DNA of 64,000 bases. Origin: Polyangiaceae bacterium. Its GTDB lineage: Bacteria; Myxococcota_A; Polyangia; Polyangiales; Polyangiaceae. The stretch lies in assembly GCA_947475525.1 (NCBI GenBank), contig CANJMI010000016.1, forward strand, positions 1-64,000, written 5' to 3'. Positions 16,483-24,234 of the stretch are shown here, piece by piece. A model generated the notes under the pieces. The model searched no databases and was not told the DNA's origin. It saw only the letters and a list, made by a program, of their open reading frames with translations. Both the position numbers and the translations under genes were made by a program. Positions within the stretch are counted from its first letter, which is position 1, and each line of letters starts with the position of its first letter.

Positions 16483-16811
16483 CGCTGCCCGCGCCTGTCA
16501 AGGGCCAGGACATGAAGAGTGTGGAGAGCAAGCGCCGAAAGAACACCGAGAGACCACCCATAAGGCGGCTCGCGTTTGGTCTCCGCCGCACCGCTTTTCC
16601 CCTCCGAATCACCAACTGCCGAGCCTCGCGCGGTCACCTCGAGGACTTCGCCCACCGATGCGGAGGCAATCTTCGTCTTGCTGACGGGCATCGGCACGCT
16701 GCCACCGCTACCCGACGATGTGACGGAAGAAGCTTGGTCGGCCGCGGGCTTCGAGCTGCACGCAAGCAGCGATGCCGCGGCGAAGAGAAGGACTCCAGTA
16801 CGGGGTAGCAT
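16476..16811 (-). CDS. Short lipoprotein, C-terminus apparently replaced at the vapBC junction
   Basis: ATG 16811 begins MLPRTGVLLFAAASLLAC, a lipoprotein signal with Cys18, then a Ser/Gly linker and PMPVSKTKIASASVGEVLEV. After about residue 84 the composition changes abruptly (YGWSLGVLSALALHTLHVLA...) and the stop at 16478-16476 lies inside the vapBC operator. This suggests that the original 3' end was cut off when vapBC arrived and that the present tail is chance coding. It is divergent from the di-haem peroxidase gene. Family unknown. Confidence 0.55.
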   Translation of the reverse strand: MLPRTGVLLFAAASLLACSSKPAADQASSVTSSGSGGSVPMPVSKTKIASASVGEVLEVTARGSAVGDSEGKSGAAETKREPPYGWSLGVLSALALHTLHVLALDRRGQRV

Positions 16812-16970
16812 CGTCGGGGGCTTACTGTCTGCCGCGCGGTTTGTCACGGGGCACCGGAATCACTCCGAAATTTGAGTTGCCGTCGAATGCCGCGACCTCG
16901 CCCTGCATCTCAATCGCTACCCTGACCGCAACGTCAACGGCCCTTCGTTCTGAGGGCCAGGAGCACCATC

Positions 16971-18329
16971 ATGAACTTCCGTCGCCTCGGACGTCTCCCT
17001 CTCGCCGCTCGTCGACAGCACCCACGCGCCACGCACCCTTCGGCGCTGATTTGCGCCGGGATGATGGTCGCCTGGGTTGGGGGATGCCGCGCTCCACTCA
17101 ACGATGCGGGCCTCGACGAGGGCTCGCTCGCCGCCATAGACGAAGACACCGCGCCTTCTATGGAAGGTGGCGAACGGACCTTGGCGCAGCGGAAGAAGCC
17201 CGGCTCGAAGCCGCCGTCGATTCCGAAACTTGGGGAATATGGCGCGCCGCTCGGGGGACTCACCGCTGCCCAACAACAAGATTTTACCGATGGCCTCGAA
17301 GAGTTTCTGAACGAAGAGACGGCGGAAGGGGGCCTCGGACCTATCTTCAACCACACGGGTTGCTTCAAGTGCCACAGCGCTCCCGCGATCGGTGGGGCTT
17401 CGGCGATCAACGTCACGCGGTTTGGCGCCGTAAAGAACGGCGTGTTCGATTCGCTCGACAGCCTCGGTGGATCTCTCTTGCAGGTTTCCGCCATCGATCC
17501 GAAGGCTCAAGAGGTCGTTCCGCCGGAAGCGACGCTGGTGGCGTTTCGTCAATCGACGCCGCTGTTTGGCCTCGGTCTCATCGAGGCGATCGAGGACAGC
17601 ACGATCATCGATGGCGTAAAACGCGCGACCTTGTTCCCAGTTCAAGGCAAGGTGGCGATGGTGCAGGACGTCGTCTCCGATACGTCGCGCGTGGGCCGCT
17701 TCGGCTGGAAGGCGCAGCAAGCGACGCTGCTCGCGTTCTCGGGTGACGCTTACGTAAACGAGATGGGTGTCACGAGCCGGTTTTTCGTTGCGGAGAACGC
17801 CCCAAACGGAAAGCAGAGTGTGCTCGCGCAGTTCGATACGGTGGCCGACCCTGAGGACCAGGTCGACCTCGCAACTGGCAAGGCCGACATCGATCACGCT
17901 GCGGATTTCATGCGGTTGCTCGCGCCGCCCCCGTCGAAGCTTCCAAAGATGGCCGAAGAGGTCGCCGGCAGCGCGTTGTTTCAGAGCTCGGGTTGCGCCG
18001 ATTGCCACACGCCCAGCATGAAGACTGGGAAGAACGTCATCGCCGCGCTGTCGTTAAAAGAGGTGCGTCTCTTCTCGGACCTGCTGCTCCATGACATGGG
18101 GAACCTCGGCGACGGGATCGTACAAGGGCCCGCGGCTGGCTCGCAGATGAAGACGGCACCGCTCTGGGGCTTGAAGACCTCGGCGCCTTACCTTCACGAC
18201 GGTCGCGCGCCCACGGTGGACCTCGCCGTGCGCGCGCATGCGGGTCAGGCGAAGGCGTCTCGTGATCGATACGTTAAGCTTATCGCGACCGAGCGGGCGG
18301 CACTCTTGAAGTTCCTCGATACGCTGTGA
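16971..18329 (+). CDS. Di-haem cytochrome c oxidoreductase/peroxidase-like lipoprotein (DHOR family)
   Basis: The protein has an N-terminal hydrophobic segment with a lipobox-like WVGGC, then two c-type haem sites: CFKCH (near residue 130) and CADCH (near residue 343). Between and after them are the family phrases of the putative di-haem oxidoreductases (PF06537): GLGLIEAI, GRFGWKAQQATLL, LLLHDMGNLGDGI, and KTAPLWGLKTSAPYLHDGRA at the end. The 452-residue length fits. It should act in the periplasm as an electron-transfer or peroxidase enzyme; the substrate is unknown. A Ser/Thr kinase gene follows 73 bases later on the same strand. Confidence 0.9.
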   Translation: MNFRRLGRLPLAARRQHPRATHPSALICAGMMVAWVGGCRAPLNDAGLDEGSLAAIDEDTAPSMEGGERTLAQRKKPGSKPPSIPKLGEYGAPLGGLTAAQQQDFTDGLEEFLNEETAEGGLGPIFNHTGCFKCHSAPAIGGASAINVTRFGAVKNGVFDSLDSLGGSLLQVSAIDPKAQEVVPPEATLVAFRQSTPLFGLGLIEAIEDSTIIDGVKRATLFPVQGKVAMVQDVVSDTSRVGRFGWKAQQATLLAFSGDAYVNEMGVTSRFFVAENAPNGKQSVLAQFDTVADPEDQVDLATGKADIDHAADFMRLLAPPPSKLPKMAEEVAGSALFQSSGCADCHTPSMKTGKNVIAALSLKEVRLFSDLLLHDMGNLGDGIVQGPAAGSQMKTAPLWGLKTSAPYLHDGRAPTVDLAVRAHAGQAKASRDRYVKLIATERAALLKFLDTL

Positions 18330-18402
18330 GCACCACAGAAAACGGCGAGGTTTACGGATAAGGATTCCAAAGAGGATAGCCTGAGCCGCGACGCCTCGAT
18401 GC

Positions 18403-20016
18403 ATGGTACGTGGAGCCATCATGGCTAAGGCGATCAAGCACCGCCGCGCGTCCGAGACCGAGACCGAGACGGAGTCCGTGACGGAGACGCCTGGCCAAGG
18501 GTCTCTTTGCGGGGCCTGTGAGACGCGCTCGACGGAGTCGACCTGCTCGCGCTGTGGAACGCCGCTCGTGCTCGACGGCCACTGGGTGCTCGAGAGGAAG
18601 CTCGGCGAAGGCGGTCAGAGTCGCGTTTATGAAGCCCGGTCGCTCCGTGATGGCGCGCGGGCAGCGGTCAAGGTGATGTCCCTCGACCGGGCGCGCGACT
18701 GGAAGAGCGTCGAGATGTTCGAGCGGTCGGCCAAGGTCCTCGCGAACCTCGAGCACCCGGGCGTGCCGAAGTTCATTGCCTCGTTCCGAGTGGAGGCCAA
18801 CGCGATCCTGCTCTTTTGCCTCGTGCACGAGCGAATCGACGGCGAGACGTTGAAGGCAGCACTCAACCGCGGCGAGCGTTACGACGAAGCGAAAGCGCGC
18901 CGACTTCTGCGCGAAGTGCTCGGTATCCTCCAGTACCTCCACGGGTTCTCTCCGCCGGTGATTCACCGCGATATCAAGCAGTCGAACCTGATGCGGCGCA
19001 AAGGCGGAGGGCTCGTCCTCATCGACTTCGATCTGGTGAGCGACGAAGCCAAGCCGGACGGCGGCTCGACGATCGGCGTAGGCACGTCGGGTTACGCGCC
19101 CATCGAGCAATTGATGGGAGAAGCCGTTCCCGCCACCGACCTTTACGCGCTCGGCATGACGCTGGTCACGTTGCTGTCGCGCAAGGATCCGAGCGCCCTT
19201 CGCGAGAGGGGTGAGCACCGCGTCGACTTCGAGCGTCACGTCCACGTCTCGAAGGACTTCGAGAAGCTCCTCGGCGGGATGCTCGAGCCGGAGGTCGCAC
19301 GGCGATTCCAGACAGCGGACGCCGTGCTCAAGAGCCTCGAGGCGAAGCGGTCTACAAGCAAACCGCGGCGCGCACAGCGGGACGACGCTCCCGCGGAGAC
19401 AGAGTCGGAGCGCCCCCGCATCGTGCCCACGGCACAAGCAAACGTACGCGCAGACATAAGGCAAAACGTAAACAGGCATATCCTTTTTATCATGGTGTTT
19501 ACCGTGGTGTTTTCCGCCGCGGGTTTCATCGTTCAGTGGCTCGCCAGTGGGCTAGGCGACACGGAGAGTCTGCCGCAGCCGCCGCAGCCCACCCCCACCC
19601 CCATCCCCACCCCCATCCCCATCCAAGCGCCTGCGTCGAACACCTTTGCTGCCGAAGAGGACCCGAGCAAGGTCCGTGAGGCGCTCCTCGGCAGACGCTG
19701 GAGCGGCGAGCTCGCAGGCACCCAACTGTCCGTCGTCGTGAACGCGAAAGGCGACAACCTCGAGGCGACCGCGGCCGAACGCGACGGCACGACGCGCCCG
19801 ATGATGACCGCCAGGATCAACGCCACCGGCCTCGTCATCCTCGCTGGAGACTTCGCCGTGCTCGACGTGTCGCATCACCTCAGCTGCTCGGGTGAGCTCG
19901 CCACGGGCGGCACATCGATGCGCGGCACCTGCGCCGACGCCTTGACAGGCAAGGAGGGCACGGCAAAAACGTCGACCCCGTTCACCCTTTACACAACTCA
20001 GGAGAGTACCCAATGA
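18403..20016 (+). CDS. Transmembrane Ser/Thr protein kinase with extracytoplasmic domain
   Basis: A Ser/Thr/Glu-rich N-terminus and a four-Cys zinc ribbon (Cys36, 39, 48, 51) precede a Hanks-type kinase: glycine loop GEGGQSRVYEA, ATP-binding Lys90, HRDIKQSN (Asp190, Asn195), and TSGYAPIEQ. The metal-binding loop is DFD (208-210) instead of DFG, an unusual change. One membrane helix (~360-382) is followed by a Pro/Thr repeat linker and an exported ~110-residue domain with the core RRWSGELAG. A similar pattern appears twice in the next protein, whose ATG overlaps this stop codon (ATGA). It probably senses envelope signals. ATG 18421 is an alternative start. Confidence 0.93.
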   Translation: MVRGAIMAKAIKHRRASETETETESVTETPGQGSLCGACETRSTESTCSRCGTPLVLDGHWVLERKLGEGGQSRVYEARSLRDGARAAVKVMSLDRARDWKSVEMFERSAKVLANLEHPGVPKFIASFRVEANAILLFCLVHERIDGETLKAALNRGERYDEAKARRLLREVLGILQYLHGFSPPVIHRDIKQSNLMRRKGGGLVLIDFDLVSDEAKPDGGSTIGVGTSGYAPIEQLMGEAVPATDLYALGMTLVTLLSRKDPSALRERGEHRVDFERHVHVSKDFEKLLGGMLEPEVARRFQTADAVLKSLEAKRSTSKPRRAQRDDAPAETESERPRIVPTAQANVRADIRQNVNRHILFIMVFTVVFSAAGFIVQWLASGLGDTESLPQPPQPTPTPIPTPIPIQAPASNTFAAEEDPSKVREALLGRRWSGELAGTQLSVVVNAKGDNLEATAAERDGTTRPMMTARINATGLVILAGDFAVLDVSHHLSCSGELATGGTSMRGTCADALTGKEGTAKTSTPFTLYTTQESTQ

Positions 20017-20906
20017 GAGCAACCGAAAGACTCACCGTTTGCGCCGGTTTGGCGACGCTCTTTGGTGTCACGGGCTGCGAAAAGACAGTGGATCCTGCCG
20101 TGCAGGGCCTCGCGAACTTCTCGCAGGTCACCTGGGTCGGCACGGTCGGGACGGCGAAGGCGGAGCTCACGTTCGCGCCCTCTTCCCCAAGTGCCGTCAA
20201 GGCCACGCTCGTCTTTCTGGAACGCGACGAGCCCACGGTCGAAGAGTCGCTCGAAGGTCACATGGTGCGTGCCTCGGCATTCGAGCTTCACGGAACGGCG
20301 GTAAAGAGTCTCGTCGGTGAGGGCGCACCCGAACCCCACATCATCGACCTTGGTACGGTCGCGGACGGAGCGCTCGCGGGCCGCATGCACACGGCGACGA
20401 CGAAAGACTACCCTCTGCGTGCGATCTTCAAACCGGGGACATCCGTGACGAAGCTGCCGACGATCGACGTCGCACGCGCGACAAGCCGCCTCCTCGAGGT
20501 TCGCTGGGAAGGCAAACTCGAAGGCGGCAAGCCCCTGTCGCTCGACACACGCCGTGAAGGGGCGAAGCTCGCGGGCGTGCTGACGCACAGCGAAAACCCG
20601 GCCGAGGGGTTCATTTACGTAACGCGTACCGGGAAGTTCTCGTTCCAAACCCCAGCGTCGCCCGGCGGCGGCGCGGTGAACACGGTGTCGTGCCAAGGTT
20701 CGATCGCCGGCGCCTTCGATGCGCTCAAGGGCGAATGCGAGTTCAAGGCGAGCAAAGGCTTCCAATCTCAGGGCACCACGCTCGCGTTCTCGCTGCGTCC
20801 AACCACGAGTCCGGCCCCTGCGCCGACGGCGAGCGCCAGCACGACAGCCACGGCGAACACGCACGCGCCGCCGCCCCCCGCCGCAAGCACACGAAAACCT
20901 CGATAG
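20013..20906 (+). CDS. Lipoprotein coupled to the kinase, with two kinase-ectodomain-like repeats
   Basis: This protein begins with a lipoprotein signal (LATLFGVTGC, Cys22). Two ~100-residue units follow: one starting near VTWVGTVGTAKAELTF and another near EVRWEGKLEGGKPLSL. Both share the W-x-G-x-[LV] core and the 'A..V......' strand layout of the extracytoplasmic domain of the kinase encoded directly upstream. The tail is Ala/Pro/Thr-rich. The four-base overlap with the kinase gene and the shared domain suggest a partner or ligand-sink role at the envelope. The domain is not one I can name. Confidence 0.75.
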   Translation: MRATERLTVCAGLATLFGVTGCEKTVDPAVQGLANFSQVTWVGTVGTAKAELTFAPSSPSAVKATLVFLERDEPTVEESLEGHMVRASAFELHGTAVKSLVGEGAPEPHIIDLGTVADGALAGRMHTATTKDYPLRAIFKPGTSVTKLPTIDVARATSRLLEVRWEGKLEGGKPLSLDTRREGAKLAGVLTHSENPAEGFIYVTRTGKFSFQTPASPGGGAVNTVSCQGSIAGAFDALKGECEFKASKGFQSQGTTLAFSLRPTTSPAPAPTASASTTATANTHAPPPPAASTRKPR

Positions 20907-20924
20907 CCTTTCGGACGGCAGGTT

Positions 20925-20954
20925 CGCGCGCTTGGCAGGTAGCGCGCGTTTTTT
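20925..20954 (+). terminator. Rho-independent terminator after the kinase-lipoprotein operon
   Basis: CGCGCGC (20925-20931) pairs with GCGCGCG (20942-20948) around a 10-base loop, followed at once by six T (20949-20954). Confidence 0.9.
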
Positions 20955-21505
20955 CGGCGTAGTGACGTCGGTGTGCACCCGATAGGAGTCGGGATGCAAC
21001 CGTCCGACGAACGACGTCCCCGACGCGCTTGCAGTTAAGCTGAATTACTCGACGCTCTTGCCGACACTTCGCGTTCAGCCGTCTGGAAATAATCGCCAGC
21101 GATCGGCGAGGAGCGAGCGAATAAAGGCCCGCGCCCCGGCCGCACCTGGGCCATTGGTTTTTTTGTGGGGCCTCTGTCACCGTGAGTCCATCGGCTGCAA
21201 GGTGGCGCATCAACCCGCATCAACCCGAGTGCATACTCGGCTCCGACCACCTGCAAACGAATGGCTTCTCGGTCGCCGCGCGCTCCACGAGGGTGGAGAA
21301 CATTAAGGACACGAGGAGCGGACCTAGCAACGGAAAGACAGGAAGAGAGCAGGAGGGAGCAGGCGTGCGACGCCAAAAAGGCTTTGTAGAAGTGCTTGAC
21401 GGGTGGCATGCAGTTGTGTGAGCGTTTCTGGCATGACGCCTGACGTGTTCGCGCTCGCTGCGCCGCGCGCGGCGTTCGTACGTATCGTTTGCGGGGAGGT
21501 AGCCT
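20955..21505. other. Gene-free stretch
   Basis: About 550 bases with lower and uneven GC and no open frame of coding character on either strand. It contains a purine-rich run (about 21310-21365). The promoter of the zinc-ribbon gene is presumably near its right end. No RNA gene or repeat was recognised. Confidence 0.5.
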
Positions 21506-21649
21506 ATGAGCTGTGCAGGGTGCGGCGGAATGACGCTGGTGTTCAAGTGGACGTGTACCAACCGGTCGTGTCGCTGGGTGTGGTGCAACGACTGCGCCAC
21601 GGGTTGGTTGTTTCGGTCGTGCCAGCGGTGCGGGAGCAAGTGTTCGTGA
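21506..21649 (+). CDS. 47-residue Cys-rich zinc-ribbon protein
   Basis: ATG 21506 follows an ideal ribosome-binding site (GGGGAGGT, 21493-21500). The product starts MSCAGCGGMTLVFKWTC and ends CQRCGSKCS, with nine cysteines, including CxxC pairs at residues 3/6, 27/30 and 39/42, and several Trp. This points to one or two zinc ribbons in a very small protein. The next ORF starts 11 bases after its stop, so the two probably form an operon. No family recognised. Confidence 0.7.
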   Translation: MSCAGCGGMTLVFKWTCTNRSCRWVWCNDCATGWLFRSCQRCGSKCS

Positions 21650-21659
21650 AGGCGTGCTT

Positions 21660-22103
21660 ATGGACTCCGAATTGCTTCGTCACGGGTGCGTCGTGAACTT
21701 CGATGCTGATTCGCGCAAAGCGTGGCTCGAGGCTGGCGGCTTCATCGCCGGGGGCGACGGACTCAGCGACACCGAGCGCGACGAGCTCTCCGCTTCGGCG
21801 GCGGGCCCCGAGCTTTCGCGGGAGGAATGCGACACGATCCTCGCGCGGGGCGCGGCCGCCAAGGCGTTGCCCGCGCACCTGCTTGCGGCGCTGGCCTCGA
21901 ATGATGTCGCGCTGCGGCTCGATATCCTCGCCAACATCGTGCAGGGGGTCAGCGTGGACGGGCTGAGTGAAGCCGAGCGCCTGCGCTTCTGCGAGGTCGC
22001 CGAGGCTGCGTTTGGCGCGGCTCGGGTCGACGCCGTCGTTCGGTACTGCCTCGCCGCGAGCGAAGTCGTCCGGCTGCGCGCTGAGGTCGTGCTCGGGACT
22101 TAG
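21660..22103 (+). CDS. Small helical protein, TerB-like pattern, function unknown
   Basis: ATG 21660 (GTG 21654 also possible) opens a 147-residue, mostly helical acidic protein. It has two repeated EF-hand-like or TerB-like phrases: GDGLSDTERDEL in the first half and VDGLSEAERLRF in the second, the latter following LLAALASNDVALRLDILANI. The 'aDG.s..E...l' pattern is typical of TerB/tellurite-type helical domains, which bind metals in some proteins. It follows the Cys-rich mini-protein closely. Assignment is tentative. Confidence 0.6.
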   Translation: MDSELLRHGCVVNFDADSRKAWLEAGGFIAGGDGLSDTERDELSASAAGPELSREECDTILARGAAAKALPAHLLAALASNDVALRLDILANIVQGVSVDGLSEAERLRFCEVAEAAFGAARVDAVVRYCLAASEVVRLRAEVVLGT

Positions 22104-22153
22104 CGGGCGTCATCGGCCGCGCGAGATACAAACGTGCGTTCTGCACGGAGGTC

Positions 22154-22624
22154 ATGGAGGCGTTCGTTGCCTCTTTGACGACGGAATTAAGGCATGCTCG
22201 GGCGAGCGCAGTTGCACACGAGCGTGCGACGCCAGGAGCTGTCGTGGCGAGAGTTATTTTCAAGGTCGTGTTCGCGCTCTTCTTCATCTTGGGCGGCGTG
22301 AACCATTTTGTGCACCCCGGCTTCTACCTGCCGATGATGCCGGACTACCTGCCGAGTCACGTGCTCTTGGTGCAGCTGAGCGGCGTCGCCGAGGTGCTCC
22401 TAGGGGGCGCACTGCTCATCCCGCGCCTCGAGCGCCTCGCGGCCTGGGGGATGCTCGCGCTGCTCGTCGCGGTCTTTCCCGCGAACCTCCACATGGCGCT
22501 GCACCCGGACCGCTTCCCGACGATCGCGCCCGCGATGCTCTGGCTTCGGCTCCCGCTTCAGCTGCCGCTCCTCGCATGGGCGTGGGCCTACAGGCGAAAC
22601 AACGGCGCAATCCCGACTTCGTGA
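22154..22624 (+). CDS. DoxX family membrane protein
   Basis: About four membrane helices start after a 34-residue polar N-terminus. The DoxX hallmarks are FALFFILGGVNHFVHPGFYL, SGVAEVLLGGALLIPRLERLAAWGMLALLVAVFPANLHMA, and the ending QLPLLAWAWAYRRN. DoxX-like proteins occur in stress and redox contexts; the biochemical function is not settled. If translation begins at a later start the protein would be shorter, but ATG 22154 is the only ATG before the first helix. It lies ahead of the second B12-type regulator with a 163-base gap. Confidence 0.85.
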   Translation: MEAFVASLTTELRHARASAVAHERATPGAVVARVIFKVVFALFFILGGVNHFVHPGFYLPMMPDYLPSHVLLVQLSGVAEVLLGGALLIPRLERLAAWGMLALLVAVFPANLHMALHPDRFPTIAPAMLWLRLPLQLPLLAWAWAYRRNNGAIPTS

Positions 22625-22742
22625 GGCGCTGCGCGGGCGAGGTAGAGCTCGACGCGGATTCACCGAGAGCCTGCGTGGCTTGGGGTGGCTCTCGCACGTC
22701 GTCATGGCAGCCTGCTCGAGTTCTCAACACGGTGGTTGATTC

Positions 22743-22768
22743 GGTCGTTTTAAGCTTAAAAAACGACC
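22743..22768. promoter_or_regulatory. Strong palindrome before the second B12 regulator
   Basis: GGTCGTTTT (22743-22751) and AAAACGACC (22760-22768) are perfect 9-bp inverted arms around AAGCTTAA. A further CGTTTTTTT lies at 22781-22789. The site ends 22 bases before the start codon of the MerR-B12 gene, in an otherwise GC-rich region, so it is a strong candidate operator/promoter element for autoregulation. Confidence 0.65.
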
Positions 22769-22790
22769 AAATCGTACTATCGTTTTTTTG

Positions 22791-23603
22791 ATGGGAGCAG
22801 CCACCATGCTCACGACGAGGGCAGCCGCCAAAGCTGCGGCGGTAGCGCCTTCCACCATCAAGCGCTGGGCCGACCAAGGCATTTTGTCGTTCTCGCGGAC
22901 GGCGGGAGGTCACCGCCGGTTCGAGCGCTTCGCCATCGAGCGACTGCTTCGCGAGCAACCGGGCTCGGTCTCCTCGGGCGACTCGGTGCCGAGCGCCTGG
23001 GTCCGCTGCCTGGCGAACGCAAGACGCCATGAGATCGACAGTCGGCTCCTCGAGGCGAAAGCGAGGCTCGGGTCTTGGTGGCGCGTCGCCGATGAGCTCG
23101 CCTTGGCCCTGGCCGAGATGGGCAACCTCTGGGAGCGCGGGCGGCTGACGATCGCCGACGAGCACGTCGCCTCCGACGCATTGGTCCGAGCGCTCGCGCG
23201 CGTCGGTGATGCGTTACCGATTCGCCTCGATGGGCCGACATGTCTCCTCGCGTGCGCGGGCGAGGACGAGCACACGCTCGGACTGTCACTCGCCGAGTTG
23301 TGCGTGCGCGAGCTCGGTTGGACGCCGATGTGGCTCGGTCGTCGCACGCCGATCGGCGAGGTGCTCCGGTTGGTGCGAGGCGGCCAGGTGGCGATGGTGG
23401 CGCTGTCGGCGTCCGCGCTTCTCGGTGACGAGCAGGCCTTGCGCGCGGTCACCGACGACGTAGGCGCGGCCTGCAAAGAGCGCGGGGTAAGTCTGCTACT
23501 CGGCGGCGCAGGTGCATGGCCCTGCCAGCCTTTTTACGGCATTCGGGTGACTTCCTTCGCGGATTTCCACCGCTGCCTCACTCCAAAAATGGAACGCCCA
23601 TGA
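22791..23603 (+). CDS. Second CarH/LitR-type cobalamin-binding MerR regulator
   Basis: The N-terminus is an excisionase/MerR-type HTH (VAPSTIKRWADQGILSFSRT, GGHRRFERFAIERLL). The helical cap has Wx9EH (Trp in NLWERGRL, then DEH; W115, E125-H126 counted from 22788). The B12 fold has DxHxxG (DEHTLG) and AELCVRELGWTPMWLGRRTP, as in AdoCbl-dependent light sensors. It should repress in the dark and release in light. ATG 22791 is used; ATG 22806 is an alternative directly before the HTH. It is the likely regulator of the lipocalin-epimerase-CPBP-carotenoid oxygenase genes downstream. Confidence 0.88.
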   Translation: MGAATMLTTRAAAKAAAVAPSTIKRWADQGILSFSRTAGGHRRFERFAIERLLREQPGSVSSGDSVPSAWVRCLANARRHEIDSRLLEAKARLGSWWRVADELALALAEMGNLWERGRLTIADEHVASDALVRALARVGDALPIRLDGPTCLLACAGEDEHTLGLSLAELCVRELGWTPMWLGRRTPIGEVLRLVRGGQVAMVALSASALLGDEQALRAVTDDVGAACKERGVSLLLGGAGAWPCQPFYGIRVTSFADFHRCLTPKMERP

Positions 23604-23655
23604 CCCCATCGCGGCCGTACTCGAGAGAGCTCGGTGCTCGATGAGGAGGAGTCCC

Positions 23656-24234
23656 GTGAAGCGAAGTTTCACATTGCTCTGTGCGCTCGTCGCTTCCGGA
23701 TGCGCCGCCAGCACGACGGAACGGCTGCGCCTGCCGCCCCTTCAAACGGTCGCGCACGTCGACCTCTCGAGCTACGTCGGGACCTGGTACGAGATCGCCA
23801 ACTTCCCACAGAGCTTCCAGCGCGGCTGCACCGCCACGACCGCCACTTATACGGTGCGCGCCGACGGCGACATCGATGTGCTCAACCGCTGCCGCAAAGG
23901 CTCCCTCGACGGGACGGAGAAGTCTGGGCTCGGACGTGCCCGCGTCGTCGACCGCGCCACAAACGCGAAGCTCGAGGTGAGCTTCTTTCGCCCGTTCTGG
24001 GGCGACTACTGGATCATCGACCTCGCCGACGACTACTCGTACGCCGTCGTCGGCCATCCCGGTCGCGACTACCTCTGGATCCTCGCCCGCACGCCGACCA
24101 TGCCCGAGGCGACCTACCAGAGTGTGGTCACGCGCCTCCAGGCCAAAGGCTACGAGACCGCCCGGCTCATACGAACGCTGCAGATCGCAGAACCTTCCCC
24201 TAAAGGCGGAGCTCCTTCGCCGGAAAGAAGCTGA
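23656..24234 (+). CDS. blc: Bacterial lipocalin (Blc-like) lipoprotein
   Basis: The start is GTG 23656: GAGGAGG at 23643-23649 is an ideal ribosome-binding site for it, whereas the in-frame ATG 23641 would place that site inside the gene. The product begins MKRSFTLLCALVASGC (lipobox Cys16) and has the lipocalin signature GTWYEIANFPQSFQRGC, then ATYTVRADGDIDVLNRC, KLEVSFFRPFWGDYWIIDL and YLWILARTP. Lipocalins bind small hydrophobic molecules. With a carotenoid oxygenase in the same run, an apocarotenoid ligand is a reasonable guess. The TGA shares its A with the ATG of the epimerase gene. Confidence 0.93.
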   Translation: MKRSFTLLCALVASGCAASTTERLRLPPLQTVAHVDLSSYVGTWYEIANFPQSFQRGCTATTATYTVRADGDIDVLNRCRKGSLDGTEKSGLGRARVVDRATNAKLEVSFFRPFWGDYWIIDLADDYSYAVVGHPGRDYLWILARTPTMPEATYQSVVTRLQAKGYETARLIRTLQIAEPSPKGGAPSPERS

